A DNA stretch of 63,469 nucleotides from Monosiga brevicollis MX1 (Eukaryota > Opisthokonta > Choanoflagellata > Craspedida > Salpingoecidae), in assembly GCF_000002865.3 (NCBI RefSeq), contig NW_001865089.1, positions 20,684 to 84,152 on the forward strand, read 5' to 3'. This document shows, piece after piece, positions 31,969-42,558 of this stretch. A program made the translations under genes and the position numbers. The notes under the pieces were generated by a model that worked only from the letters and a program-made list of their open reading frames with translations, was not told the origin of the DNA and searched no databases. Position 1 is the stretch's first letter, and every line of letters begins with the position of its first letter.

Positions 31969-34454
31969 ATGGCGGCGGCCGCGGGAAGTGGGCGCATGCC
32001 TTGGCGGGAGACGCTGGCGTGGGCTGGGTTGAGTGGCAGCACATCAAGCAGCAACGGCAGTGGTGGTGGGGGTCCGAGGTATTTTCACTACACGGCGCGC
32101 GGGTATGAGCCGGCTGCCAAACAAGATCAAGCCGCCCCAGGAACGCCCAAGCTGGATCAGCAACCCTTGGACATCTCCATCACCCACTCACCCGCCAGTC
32201 AGGCATCAACTGCATCAGAACCTGCATCCCCGCTCCCTGCAGCTCCACCTCCTCGCGCGCGCATTCCCGCCGGCCCGGCCGTACAAGTTGGCTCGCGCTA
32301 CACCTATCCCTGGCGAGAGCCCGACTTTGCTGCTGCTCTCACCAATGACCACAGTGATGATGATGATGATGATGATGATAATAATGGCAACATTGCCCCT
32401 GATGCCGTTGACCTAGTTGACGCCAAGACTGGTGGCAACGTCAATGGTTCAGCTCTGCACTCTGGTCATGACCCTGTGGATCAGAAAGCCCCCGACCACG
32501 CGAGTCAGGCAGACCCGCCAGAAGCCAATCACGCTGCTGACGCGCAGGCTGCGGATGAGCGGGCTGCGCTTCATGAGCTCTTGCAGATGCAGCTTGAACC
32601 AACAGTCAGGCCCACCTTTGGGCAGCAATATAAGGAAGATGATGATGATGATGACGACGAGGACGACGACGAGGATGTCGACCAAGACCAAGATCAAGAC
32701 CACGGCGCCGATGACAAGGCGAGGCGAGACGGCCCGGCGCAACGCAAAAGCAATAAACATTCATCCTCGCAACCTGACATTGCCCGCCGCCGCCGTCGTT
32801 TGTCACCTGCCTCACGACTCAAAGGCTTGTCGGACCGTGCAGATGACGTTTCTGACCACGACCCGCACCCTGCTCACGCACATAGCGATGACGATGAAAG
32901 CGATGATGAATGCGCTTCAGGCCGCTGCCGTCACCGTCATCTCTATCAGGATCGCTTGGCATATCGCGCTCAAGCACGTCACAGTGCAAAAGTCAAGGCT
33001 CCGAGTCGTCGCCCTCGTCAAGAAGCAGCCGGGTCGAAGCCTGCCTCCAAGACCCATGGTACCGCCGAAGCATCGCGCGTGCTCAAGTCAACTCGTCCCT
33101 TGCGCGGCCAAACCTTCGACGATTGGGCCCGCGCCAAGGATGAAGCACAGCGGCAAGCTCGACATGCTGCTCGCGAAGCCGAGGTACGTCCCTTCTTTTC
33201 GACATGTTGTTCCTGCTTTTGTCATGTTCCGTTCTGCCGATCGGTCTCATCCATGCTCCCCGGGAGCGGGTTACAGGCAGAGCAGGATCGCAAGGAGGCC
33301 GAGCGCCTGGCTGCTGAACGCCGCCAGCGCCAGCGCGCTGAAGACATGTTTTTCCTCTGGCTTAATGGGAAGAATAAAGAAGATCGCGAACGCGAACAGT
33401 AGGTTCATATACCAGCTCCCGCTGGCCACTGGCTCGCTACCTGGTGACTGCATGCCGACCCAACCGCGCCGCCTTGACACGGGCTTTGGCTCATGCTTTC
33501 TTCCTTGTGTTCTTCATTTTCCTTTTTCTGCTTTCCAAGACAAGAGCTGGACGCTGCGGCTGCGGCACAAGCTGCTGAGGAAGAACGCCAACAACGCAAA
33601 GCGGAACGCGATCGTCAACAGGTTACGCAGCATACTTTTTCGCCGCCCCACCCCGCTTGCTTTTCTTGCCTTGACTTTCTTTGAGTGTCGACTTTTGGTC
33701 GACCCGAGATACGCTCACGCGTCATTGGTGTGGCCAGGTCGCCTCTGTCAATGAATGGCTCGAGATGGTGGCCGAGCGCGAGAAGGAGTCTCGCCAACAA
33801 GGTCTGCCATTTTTACCACGCGCCGTGCTGAGAGGCCCTTACTTTTCTTTCTTTTCTTTTCCCCCAGCTCGTTGCATCTGCCTGACAACCATTACTCTCG
33901 GTCGTCCGCACAGAGCTAGAGAGGGTCCGTCAGCAGGCACAAGCGCTGGCCGAGCGTCGCGCCAAGGCCGAGCGTGCCTACGCGGCCTGGCTCAAAAAAC
34001 ACGTATGCTCATCTCGCACTGATGCCCAACTTCGTGCTTGTGCAATGCACATTGCAATTTCTTTCCTCTCATGCTCTTTGGGCCTCCACCGCTTGTGCTA
34101 CCAGAAGAAATCGCAGCTTGGCGGCGCAGCCACCACCCACGCGCGGAGTGCCAGCCCGCGTCCAGCATGGCAGGGGCCATTGGATGACGTTGATACAAAG
34201 CCGGCCAAGACCCCAGGGGCTAAGCAGCACACACGGCGATCGTCAGCCACAAGGCGTGGCCAATCTTCGAGACGGTCCTCGTCCGTCCAAGTAAGACCGC
34301 AATGTGCTGCAGAGGTATCTCGAGGAACAGTCCAAATGCTGACCCTCGCACGCTCTTGCCCCTCGAATAGGGGGAAGGCTCCGTGGTGCTCTCACCACCA
34401 TTGCTGTGGCAAGCACGGCTCTATGCCGAGCAGACTCGTCAGCCGTACAGGTGA
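31969..34454 (+). CDS. Coiled-coil protein with repeated W-x-x-K motifs
   Basis: Seven inferred exons: 31969-33183, 33277-33398, 33540-33621, 33738-33801, 33914-34002, 34105-34290, 34371-34454; phases agree, 613 residues. The first exon is low complexity, Ala/Pro-rich with Asp/Glu runs (Asp codons form GAT repeats near 32360 and 32640). From exon 1's end on, long charged helices carry a repeated FxxWxxxK-type unit: TFDDWARAKDEAQRQ, MFFLWLNGKNKEDRE, SVNEWLEMVAEREKE, AYAAWLKKH. This pattern is seen in ciliary or microtubule-linked coiled-coil proteins such as CCDC34, CCDC181 and MAP9; I infer a similar role but cannot name an orthologue. The end is Ser/Arg-rich. Confidence 0.75.
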
Positions 34455-34603
34455 CGGTCAATGCGTTCCATCACAAAGACAGCAACATCCATATTCCCAC
34501 AATGTGCCATAGGCATGTCTACTGAAGTCTATTAAACTGCGAAACGATGAATATTATAAAAAAAAACCCGGTGTACCGTCAATAAATAAAACAAGGATGA
34601 TGG

Positions 34604-35287
34604 TCAGGAGAGAGGAGCGGCATGTGGCCGAGGTGTGGCGGGCTCGTGATTCAGCCACGCGCCGATACTGCGAGCGCCCTTGAAAGAGGGCAGCGATCCT
34701 TCCAAGGCATCCATCTAGCATTGGTGGATCGACCATCAAGCGCCAGCAGTCAGACGGCTCATTTTTTGGTGGGAAACATCCCTCATTCGTGCACGAAACA
34801 AGGATCACGTCGGTAAACTGACCTCAAGGTTGCCAAGGCGCTCCTGTTGTTCCAGCGTCGGGTCAACACGCACGCGTTGGCAAAAACAGACCACAGCCAC
34901 CACCAAGCCCAGTGCAAGCGCACCGCATACGGCGGCTGCCAACATGAGCCAAACAGTCACAAAGTTTCTTGATGAGCCCAGTCTCGGAAGCAAAAAGAAT
35001 CAGGCGATCGCTCACCGATAATAATGGTCACGCCTTGTGCTGACTCGGCAAAGGGTGGATCTGCCTGGCCCGTGGTGGGCCAGCTGGGCGTCGTGAGAGG
35101 CACTGAGAAGGGGTGATGCATGCAGCAAGCTACTGGTGAGCACGGCCAGGTACACGCCGGCGCGGCAGCGTGGCCTACCATCAAAGGGTTGAGGTTCACC
35201 ACTCGGCGTTGTTGCCACTTGAGCCCTGGACCACTTGACCGGGCCCAGCGCGAGCAACTCAAAGGCCAGGAGTAAGCACGTCCGCAT
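34604..35287 (-). CDS. Small single-pass membrane protein, unknown family
   Basis: Inferred exons in transcript order: 35287-35016, 34982-34823, 34714-34604; phases agree, 180 residues. ATG 35287 gives a signal peptide (MRTCLLLAFELLALG, cleavage after a small residue near SRA). The short outer part has two cysteines and His/Arg-rich stretches. A transmembrane helix follows (WLMLAAAVCGALALGLVVAV), then CFCQRVRVDP, a stop-transfer and possible palmitoylation site, and a cytoplasmic tail of about 60 residues. In-frame ATG 35374 would bury the signal peptide. No domain recognised. Intron 1 is short (33 nt), so that junction needs a transcript check. Confidence 0.5.
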
Positions 35288-36164
35288 TCTCGTCCGTTCC
35301 CAACTGCCAACCCGCCTGCCTCCTCGCACACGGCCTCCAGTCTCGCCGTCAGTCTGTGTTTTGCATGCATTCATGCATGCAAAACGCTTTGAGATTCACA
35401 AAGAGAGACTCAGGAAGAGAGAGGTCAATTGCCAGAGACAGAGACACACAGAGACACATAGAGACACACAGAGACACACAGAGACACACAGAGCGAGGGA
35501 ATCGAGCTTCAGGGATTGGGGGAGATATCCAAGAGCTAGTTGACGAGCAAGTTCAGGAACGAGGGGAAGAACACGCCCGACCGTGTGCTTTTTTTATCTT
35601 CTTCCCCGGGATTCTGGTAGCTTGATTGATTGGCCATCGCGTCTGATCGTGGTCTCAGGCTCGCACTCTGAAAGCCTCTGTTCAGGTCGTGACGTCGGAT
35701 TTGATGTTGGTCTGCCACGGTCAAACACCACAGGTTGGCAAAAGGCCGAGACGTGCTGATCTCTTGCGCCAGCGACAGACGAAAAAGGGTCATACGTGCT
35801 GATCTCTTGCCTTGGAACCAACAGCGCCATAGGCGTACAAAGCTACATCACATCAGATTGGCCTGTTGCAAACATTCAAAGGCGCGTCAAGGTGTGATTG
35901 ACTTCTTTCTTCATTTTCTCGTGGTCCCCATCGCCAATAATCATGACATCAGCATGGCGCATCGGATCAGCAAAGGGTGCCCCAGGTGCAGCAAAAGCAG
36001 AGCGGTACGTGTGAGTTTGCATTTGTTGGCATGCTTGGCTCTGTCGTTTCGATTTCAGCTCAAGGATTAAACGCACGCAGCGTCAGTGTCCATCGAGATC
36101 ACTGGTTTGCTTTTTTTTTTTGTCGGGATTGTGGGCAAGCTACAAATGTCGTCGAGCTTGTCGC
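35288..36164. other. Intergenic, one doubtful coding scrap
   Basis: GAGACACA repeats at 35425-35490 and a repeated phrase ACGTGCTGATCTCTTGC (35752, 35792). On the minus strand, 35880-36003 reads APGAPFADPMRHADVMIIG and ends KEVNHTLTRL-stop; it looks protein-like but I find no exon to join it to, so I do not call a gene. Confidence 0.45.
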
Positions 36165-37376
36165 CTACTCCTTGTGCAGTAGCACATACGCACCCAAGGT
36201 GGCTAGCAGTATAAACTGTGGTGTTACAGTATCAAAATCGAAAGGCGGTGTAAGAAGAGCAGAGAAGGTCAAGCCAGCAACAGGCGCAAGTGCGAGCGGG
36301 CGACGACCCACCTTTAAGGCGGGATAGTCGTTCATAAGAATGGTGACAATGCCCACGTAAGGGATGAATCTAAGATGATCAAAAAGGTCGGTCAAGTCGC
36401 GTGGAGGCAATCAGACGCGGTTTACGGGCGTGCACAAGCAAGGGACACGACGGGGGCGTTGCGTGGAGAGGCGATGCCAGGGACGAACCCTCGTGCTCGG
36501 CCAACCACGTCCTTGGGTTTGAGCCAGAGCTGGCCCTGTGCGTACAGTCCCCGGTCATCAACACGATTGTTATCACCCTTGGTCAAAAACTTGATGTTGC
36601 CTTGCTTGCTAAGAGATGGGCAGTAGGAAGCAGAGGCAGAAGCAGAAGCAAAAGCAAAGGTAAGAAGGGGGTATGGGAAAATCATCGTTGGTTGGACAGC
36701 TCTGGAAACCAAGGATAGATCGACACACTCTTCATGTAGCTTGAGCACGCGATGAACAATGGGAATATCTCTGCCCTCAACCTAGTGTTGTTCGTTTATT
36801 GAAAAAAATGAGCTGAGGATGGTGGCCTTGAAAAGCAGGGGCAGGTTACGAGCTCTACCTTGAAGACGACAATCTCGCCAACACGAATCGGATCAGTGCG
36901 ATTGTAGGTCAGAAAGAGTAAATCGCCACGCTGAAAGGCGGGTTCCATGCTTCCACTGAAGCGGATGCGGGAACAAGAGCACAAGTTGGAGCACAGGTTG
37001 TCGTATTATGAGAGGCCATTCCAGTCACTGTGAGTGGCAGGCATGCGGGGCATCAAGAAGGGGGAGTTGATGAACCTGAGAACAACGACAATGGGGCTCT
37101 CGCTGCCCGTCACCACCATCAGACCCTTCCAGATCATGAGGGCAGAAAAGACGATCATGGCAAAGTTGAGCACTTGATGTGCCAGCTGCAGTGGAGGCAC
37201 GATCAAGACGCGTGAGACTGATCCCAGGACGAGAGGGCTGGCGTCCAATTGAGACGACGACACGAGGCCATGATGGGCTTGAGAGGTAAGATTCCACAGA
37301 CCTGGCGTTTGTTCATGCGGCGGACTTCACCAAACACATCCTTTTGGAAGCCCAGGAGCTCGAGAACGGCTTCCAT
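36165..37376 (-). CDS. SEC11: Signal peptidase complex catalytic subunit SEC11
   Basis: Seven exons in transcript order: 37376-37302, 37185-37076, 36955-36859, 36781-36729, 36608-36489, 36369-36312, 36215-36165; all phases agree, 187 residues. The family sequence is almost unbroken: [29 protein letters not shown] (membrane anchor), [20 protein letters not shown] with the catalytic Ser of SGSMEP split across an intron, [20 protein letters not shown] with the catalytic His, [16 protein letters not shown] with the catalytic Asp region, and [20 protein letters not shown]. It cleaves signal peptides in the ER membrane. Size matches animal SEC11A/C (about 180 residues). Confidence 0.97.
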
Positions 37377-37769
37377 GATAGCGGTCGAGGCGCAAGGACA
37401 AAGACAAGCCTCATGCACCCACGACAGGGCTGACCAATGAACGACGATCCCTAATCACGCCCAGCAGCAGCAGTAGTCGTAGCAATTGATGGAGCACACA
37501 GACACACAAGTGCATCAGTTGAGACGATGCGGTAGCTTTGGCCGATCCAAGGCGCGAGCTGCCTGCACAAGAGGACAGACATGCACACAGAGATACAGAG
37601 GGAGAGAAAGGGGGAGAGAGGGAGAAGACTTCATCGCCCCCCACCCCCCACCCCTCACACACACACACACATTTAAGCACGAGAACTCCTCTGCCAGCAC
37701 CTGCTCTGCCGCCAACACCGCCACCGCCGCCACCCGAAGAGATCAAGAGCGATCAAAGACAGAGAGATC

Positions 37770-38035
37770 AGGGACACACACACACACACAGAGAGAGAGA
37801 CAGAGAGAGAGAGAGAGACAGAGAGACAGAGAGAGGAGAGAGAGAGCTACAGAGAGAGAGGAGAGAGAGGGAGAGAGAGAGAGAGAACGAGCGCGACAGA
37901 GAGAGAGAGAAAGCTACAGAGAGACAGATAGACAGAGAGAGACAGAGAGAGACAGAGAGACAGAGGCAGAGAGACAGAGACAGAGACAGGGGCAGAGGCA
38001 GAGAGCCAGAAAGCCAGAGAGCCAGAGAGAGCCAG
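37770..38035. repeat. GA/CAGA microsatellite
   Basis: Impure GA repeats with regular CAGAGA and GCCAGA variants. Confidence 0.9.
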
Positions 38036-38189
38036 CGAGCACATACCTTTTCACTTTTCTCTTTAAGAAACTGCAGTGTTCATGCTGCATAGTCTACGGT
38101 CCAATACACTCTTTACCCCTCTAAAGTGTAATTCATATCACACTGTCTCTTACACCTTTTTTGTATTTTACTTTTTCGCTTGAAGAGCG

Positions 38190-38195
<6 letters not shown>

Positions 38196-38262
<67 letters not shown>

Positions 38263-38264
38263 GA

Positions 38265-38295
<31 letters not shown>

Positions 38296-38351
38296 AGAGG
38301 CAGTCGACGTGGCCAGTGGCAGTGGCAGTGGCAGTGGCAGTGGCAGCAGTG

Positions 38352-38378
<27 letters not shown>
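38196..38378. repeat. GA, CAG and TGGCAG repeat cluster
   Basis: Pure GA run to 38258, then CAG triplets, TGGCAG hexamers and CAG again, ending about 80 bases before the TRAPPC12 start. Probably 5' UTR. Confidence 0.9.
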
Positions 38379-38382
<4 letters not shown>

Positions 38383-38456
38383 GCAGTCGACGTGGCCAGT
38401 GGTAGTGGCAGTGGCGTTTATGGTTCTTTGCAGAGTGGTTTGGTAGAGAGGTGGCC

Positions 38457-41400
38457 ATGGAGGGGGATCTGGTGGTGGCGCCTCTGGATGGGGGTTTGGT
38501 GCAGGATGAGGCAGAGTCGGAAGAGGTCGAGGTGGACTTGAACGAGGAGCCCCGACCGCCCGTGGCCCAGCGCGACTCGGCAGCCATGATTGCCATGGAA
38601 GAAGAAGAGGCGGCGGCGGCGGCGGCGGCGGAAGGAGAAGAAGAACGAGCAGGCGACGGTGCAGAGGAAGTGGAGAAGAATCAGGCCAAAAGCCACGGCG
38701 ATGATCGACAGACGCCAGCGGACCAGGACGACGCGCTGCCCACAGAGTCCTCCGAGACGGGCCCCAGCTCCTGGCCCGCCGCATCATCTGAAGAAGCTCC
38801 CTCGGCATTGGTGCCCACCCCCGAGGCCAAGGGCATCGAATCCTTGTCCGCCACCACGGACGAGCCGTCGGTCATTTCGGCCACGCCCGTGGACACGGCC
38901 ATACACACGCTGTCAGAAAGCACGGCATCCGATGCCGCCACCGTCATCTCTGAGCACGAGGCCGATGCTACCCCGACCCCAGCTTCCACCGCAGCAGTCA
39001 AGCCCAAACGCGGTCATCGCCGCATGGACTCGGCCGGCCTCAACCAACTTGATCTGAATTCCTTCTCAGCCGGTCCAGACCAAGGCGCCGCCCTGAGCCG
39101 CGACCGTCTCTCCACCGTCGATGATAATGATGATGTTAACGATGGGCCCATCGCTGCTCCCGGGGCTCAGCTTGAATCCCCGCCCGGTGAAGCGCTCGAG
39201 GCCGGCGTGGCTTCAACCCCCAACAACACGGCCGCCGTTCTCCTCGAAGATGCCCCACAGGACAGTAACGCCTCAAACAATGCCAGCCCATCCTCCTCCC
39301 GGCGCTCCACCAGCCTGAGTAGCCGCCCCACCACAGCTGGCAGCGATTCAATTGCTGCACCTGCCACCTGGGACGGCTACTCCTCGCGCGCTGCCCAATG
39401 GCCCCTCTCCGCTTCCATCTTGGTATGCTTCCGCCATCACCGCCGTTATTCGATCCCTACCCCTCCTGTGGCGGGCCTGTTTTTTTATTTTTATTTTTTT
39501 GTTTGATTTTTTTTTTTATGTTTTTTTTTTTGGGNGTGTTATCGGCAGAGCACCATCCATGCCCGTCTCGAAAAGGATGGCGAGTACACCACTGCCCTCC
39601 AAGCCCCNGGTTCTGCATCATACGTCCATGGTGGTCCGTCACCCGCGCCGTGCTCATCCCGATGACCCCTCCCTCCTTTCACCTCTGTACTTTCCTGTGC
39701 TCACCTTTCTTCCTCGGAATGACGATCACCCGATTTTTAGCCCGACCAGCTGGCACAATTTGCACACAAGCAAGGCGTCGAGGCCATCAGTCGGCACCAC
39801 CCCAGCCAGTCCACCACCAACAGCCCAGCTGCCTATGTCACAACCAGCGATTGGTTGGAGCGTGCATCTGAGGAGGAGCAACTTCAAACTCTCCGAGACC
39901 TCACTGCCAGTGGCAGCTTTAGCATGGTATTTCCCCTCAATCTACGCAGCCCGATGCACATGGCCTGTGTCAACGTGCTCAGCTCACCCGCATCGCGGGC
40001 CCCCTTCTCGTGCTAGGTGTTGCATCGGACCACGCTCTTGATCAAGGCTCACGGAGAAAAGGCGCCCACTTCGTTCTATATGCAGGTCTGCTTTGCTCTC
40101 CGTTTCGGCAGTCCTATCTTGAGCTTTGGGTCATCGACAGCTCTTGGCCAAACCAATGCATGGCTCTCAAAGGCAGTGTTATGCCCGTCAGGTGTGGCTC
40201 ATTCGGGCCATCATGATGATTAAATTCAAACTGCACGAAGCGCTGGCATCTGAACTTGACTCGTTCGGTAAGGTCGGATCGCATCTCGAGAAATCTTTCG
40301 GGCCAGTACTTCCTGCATGTTGGCCTTGGTTGCCTCACATCATCCTCCCTTGCCGTGGTCAGGTGGCTGGGATCGCCCCGACCTCTTTTATCAGGCGTAC
40401 CCAAACAAATATCCTCATCGAACCGGCAGCATGGTCCCCTTCTCGCTGCGCTTTATCCATGCTGAATTGCCTCTGCACTCGAAACAGTCTCTCTTGACCA
40501 TGGATCGATTCTGCCTACTACGTGCTGTGTGCAATCAAGCTCTGGCCACGGTGCCTGAGGTATGCTCTGGCCCATGCTCCCGTCCGCCTCCACAGACCTG
40601 TGAGCAACAGCTATCCCCCCCGACCACGGCCGTGCATGACTGCGTTAGGATGCGGCAATGTCGTCCCAGCAACGCCTGGTGCGCGAACTGTGGGTGGCAC
40701 GGCTACGCCGCGTGATTCTAAGCTTGAGCAATCTGCTCTTGCGCCTGAACGACCTGTCCTCGGCCTCAGCCATGTTTTCCCAGCTTCTGGAACTTGATGA
40801 CGATCATGTCATGTTATACAGCTGCCTTGGTCGCATGGCTCTCAGTCACGGCCATCTATCGTTGGCTGCCAAGTATGTTTGCCGCCGGCCGTTCCACGCA
40901 CCATTGAGCCCCGTCCACAACAGTCTGCCTACTTCTTCTCTTGACCTCGAGTGTAATGGTGATTCTTTTCTCGGGAGCAGACACTTTTCTCTGGCCGATG
41001 CCGCCGCACAGAAACGCCACCAACTGTCGGACCGCCGCCAACTTGCAATCAATGATGCCCTCCTTCAGCTCTGCAACGGTTCGAGCATTCTGCCGACTTT
41101 GTCTTTGTCCCAGCCCTGCCGTTGGGCGATGTTCCATATGGCTCGCGGTGTTTCTGACACTCCGGGTTTGTTTAGGCAATGCCAACGCTTCTGTAGAAGC
41201 GCTGGCAGCAATCGCAGATGATGTGGAAAACGATGGGGCTGTTGTCAATGCTCAAGCGGTGGCTCAGCTCTATTCAGGAGATCTTTCTGCGGTAGGAATG
41301 GCGCTGGGTGCTGTGCGATTGCTGTATTTTCTTACTTGAGCTTTGGCGTTGCAGGCCGTTGCAACCTTTGAGGAGGAGCTGCCTAGCATGTCCACGCTGA

Positions 41401-41651
41401 GCGAGGAAATGCTGTACAATTTGGCCACGTGCTATGAGCTCGAGTCTGAGCCAGTCAAGGCTGGTTTCAAGAAGCGGGTAAGCCAGTTTGCCATGACATT
41501 TATTGCTCCTTACTCCGAGCGCTACTCCTCTTTCCACTTGGCCGGCTGTCCCTAACCGGGTTGGTTCCGGCTGTGTCGTACGCAGGTCTGGATCCGCACC
41601 GTCCTGGAGAAAGGACACGACAATCTTGACGTCACCTGTCTCAAGGTTTAA
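38457..41651 (+). CDS. TRAPPC12: TRAPP complex subunit 12
   Basis: Eleven exons: 38457-39422, 39549-39623, 39741-39926, 40017-40085, 40192-40267, 40363-40559, 40649-40872, 40981-41078, 41176-41291, 41355-41477, 41586-41651; all phases agree, 731 residues. The first exon is acidic and disordered as in animal TRAPPC12. The family signature is clear: RPDLFYQAYPNKYPHRTGSM followed by VPFSLRFIHAELPLH, then TPR helices (ARLRRVILSLSNLLLRLNDL, LLELDDDHVMLYSCLGRMAL, AAIADDVENDGAVVNAQAVA, LYNLATCYELESEP) and the conserved end DVTCLKV. TRAPPIII tethers membranes in ER-Golgi and autophagy traffic; TRAPPC12 also has a mitotic role in animals. Single N bases sit near 39535 (intron) and 39608 (exon 2). Confidence 0.93.
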
Positions 41652-41791
41652 AAAAAAAAATACTCACTTTCTTTCAACGTGTGGCAAGCGAAGCGTGTGG
41701 CCAACGGTGTGTTTCTGGTTTAAAAATTGATATGCGAATCGAATCAGCGAGGGAGAATGACGGAGAAATGGCGCGGAAAAGTCCGCGAGAG

Positions 41792-41823
<32 letters not shown>

Positions 41824-42558
41824 TTGAAAAAATGAGTCACAATTCACATGGAATATGGGCAGTCAGACCGAACAGGGGATATTATCGAGAACATGTCCAG
41901 AAATAAATCGGCGTTGTGGGATAAATCTTTCTCTTGGGTTGTGGGCGAACGTTATTAGCCGACTTGCTCATCAAAGTCTGAGCTCAATGCTTGCATTGTA
42001 CGCAAGGTTACGACCGTTTCAACTGAGGCTCGTGTGTCTATTGGGTCATTTCTTGGGCGGAATGCTTTTCAACCAAGGCTTCTTTAGATATCCGGGCACT
42101 CGTAGATACAGGCCGAGCCACGTCGTCTGCCACAGAAGGCCAAGCACCTGCGGTGTCGTCTGCACTCTCATATTCTTCCTTCTCGTCCGGTGGTGGTGCT
42201 GCAATACCCAGTGCGTGAGCGTGTCACCATTGTTTCCCAGCTTGCCCAGAACATCCTCTGGCACGACATCGTACTGGGCCACAAACGGGTCAGCCCTATC
42301 CAGGGAATGAGCAGAATAGTTAGTCATACTTCGATCGTTTCTCCCTTTCTCCATGTGCTTGCAACCCTCTTGATGTTCGCCTGCTGAAATCCCGAGTCCT
42401 TCCGAGATGACCGAATCTTTAAAATTAATTGCATCTCACACAAATGGCAAAAAAGATCACACCATGCTTGTGCGAGCTGGTCCGTCTCAAACACTCGCGT
42501 TGTGCGATAAGAGTTTTTTTCCATCTTCTCGCGTTCCCTCGTACGCATTAAATCACCG
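41652..42558. other. Convergent intergenic region
   Basis: 3' ends of TRAPPC12 and KLHDC4 face each other here. There is an A run at 41791-41821 and a small possible frame on the minus strand (listed separately). Nothing else seen. Confidence 0.6.
42046..42327 (-). CDS. Possible small protein or orphan exon
   Basis: 93-residue frame with an ATG at 42327. The middle (ADPFVAQYDVVPEDVLGKLG) and the basic end (LYLRVPGYLKKPWLKSIPPKK) look protein-like. The last 150 bases are also open in a second frame with an acidic, plausible sequence ending SAQEMTQ-stop, so the true frame is unclear. It lies 232 bases beyond the KLHDC4 stop on the same strand. No family recognised. Confidence 0.25.
   Translation of the reverse strand: MTNYSAHSLDRADPFVAQYDVVPEDVLGKLGNNGDTLTHWVLQHHHRTRRKNMRVQTTPQVLGLLWQTTWLGLYLRVPGYLKKPWLKSIPPKK

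Larger units (their letters stand above)
37377..38456. other. Intergenic with GA and CAG microsatellites
   Basis: Divergent region between SEC11 (minus) and TRAPPC12 (plus). Mostly GA/CAGA tracts (37580-38040 and 38196-38258), then CAG and TGGCAG repeats to about 38410. No independent gene seen. Confidence 0.6.

Noticed and set aside
42046-42200. A 29-nt intron joining two frames of the small ORF after KLHDC4
   Set aside because: The phase fits but the length is below any intron here and phase agreement alone has a one-in-three chance.
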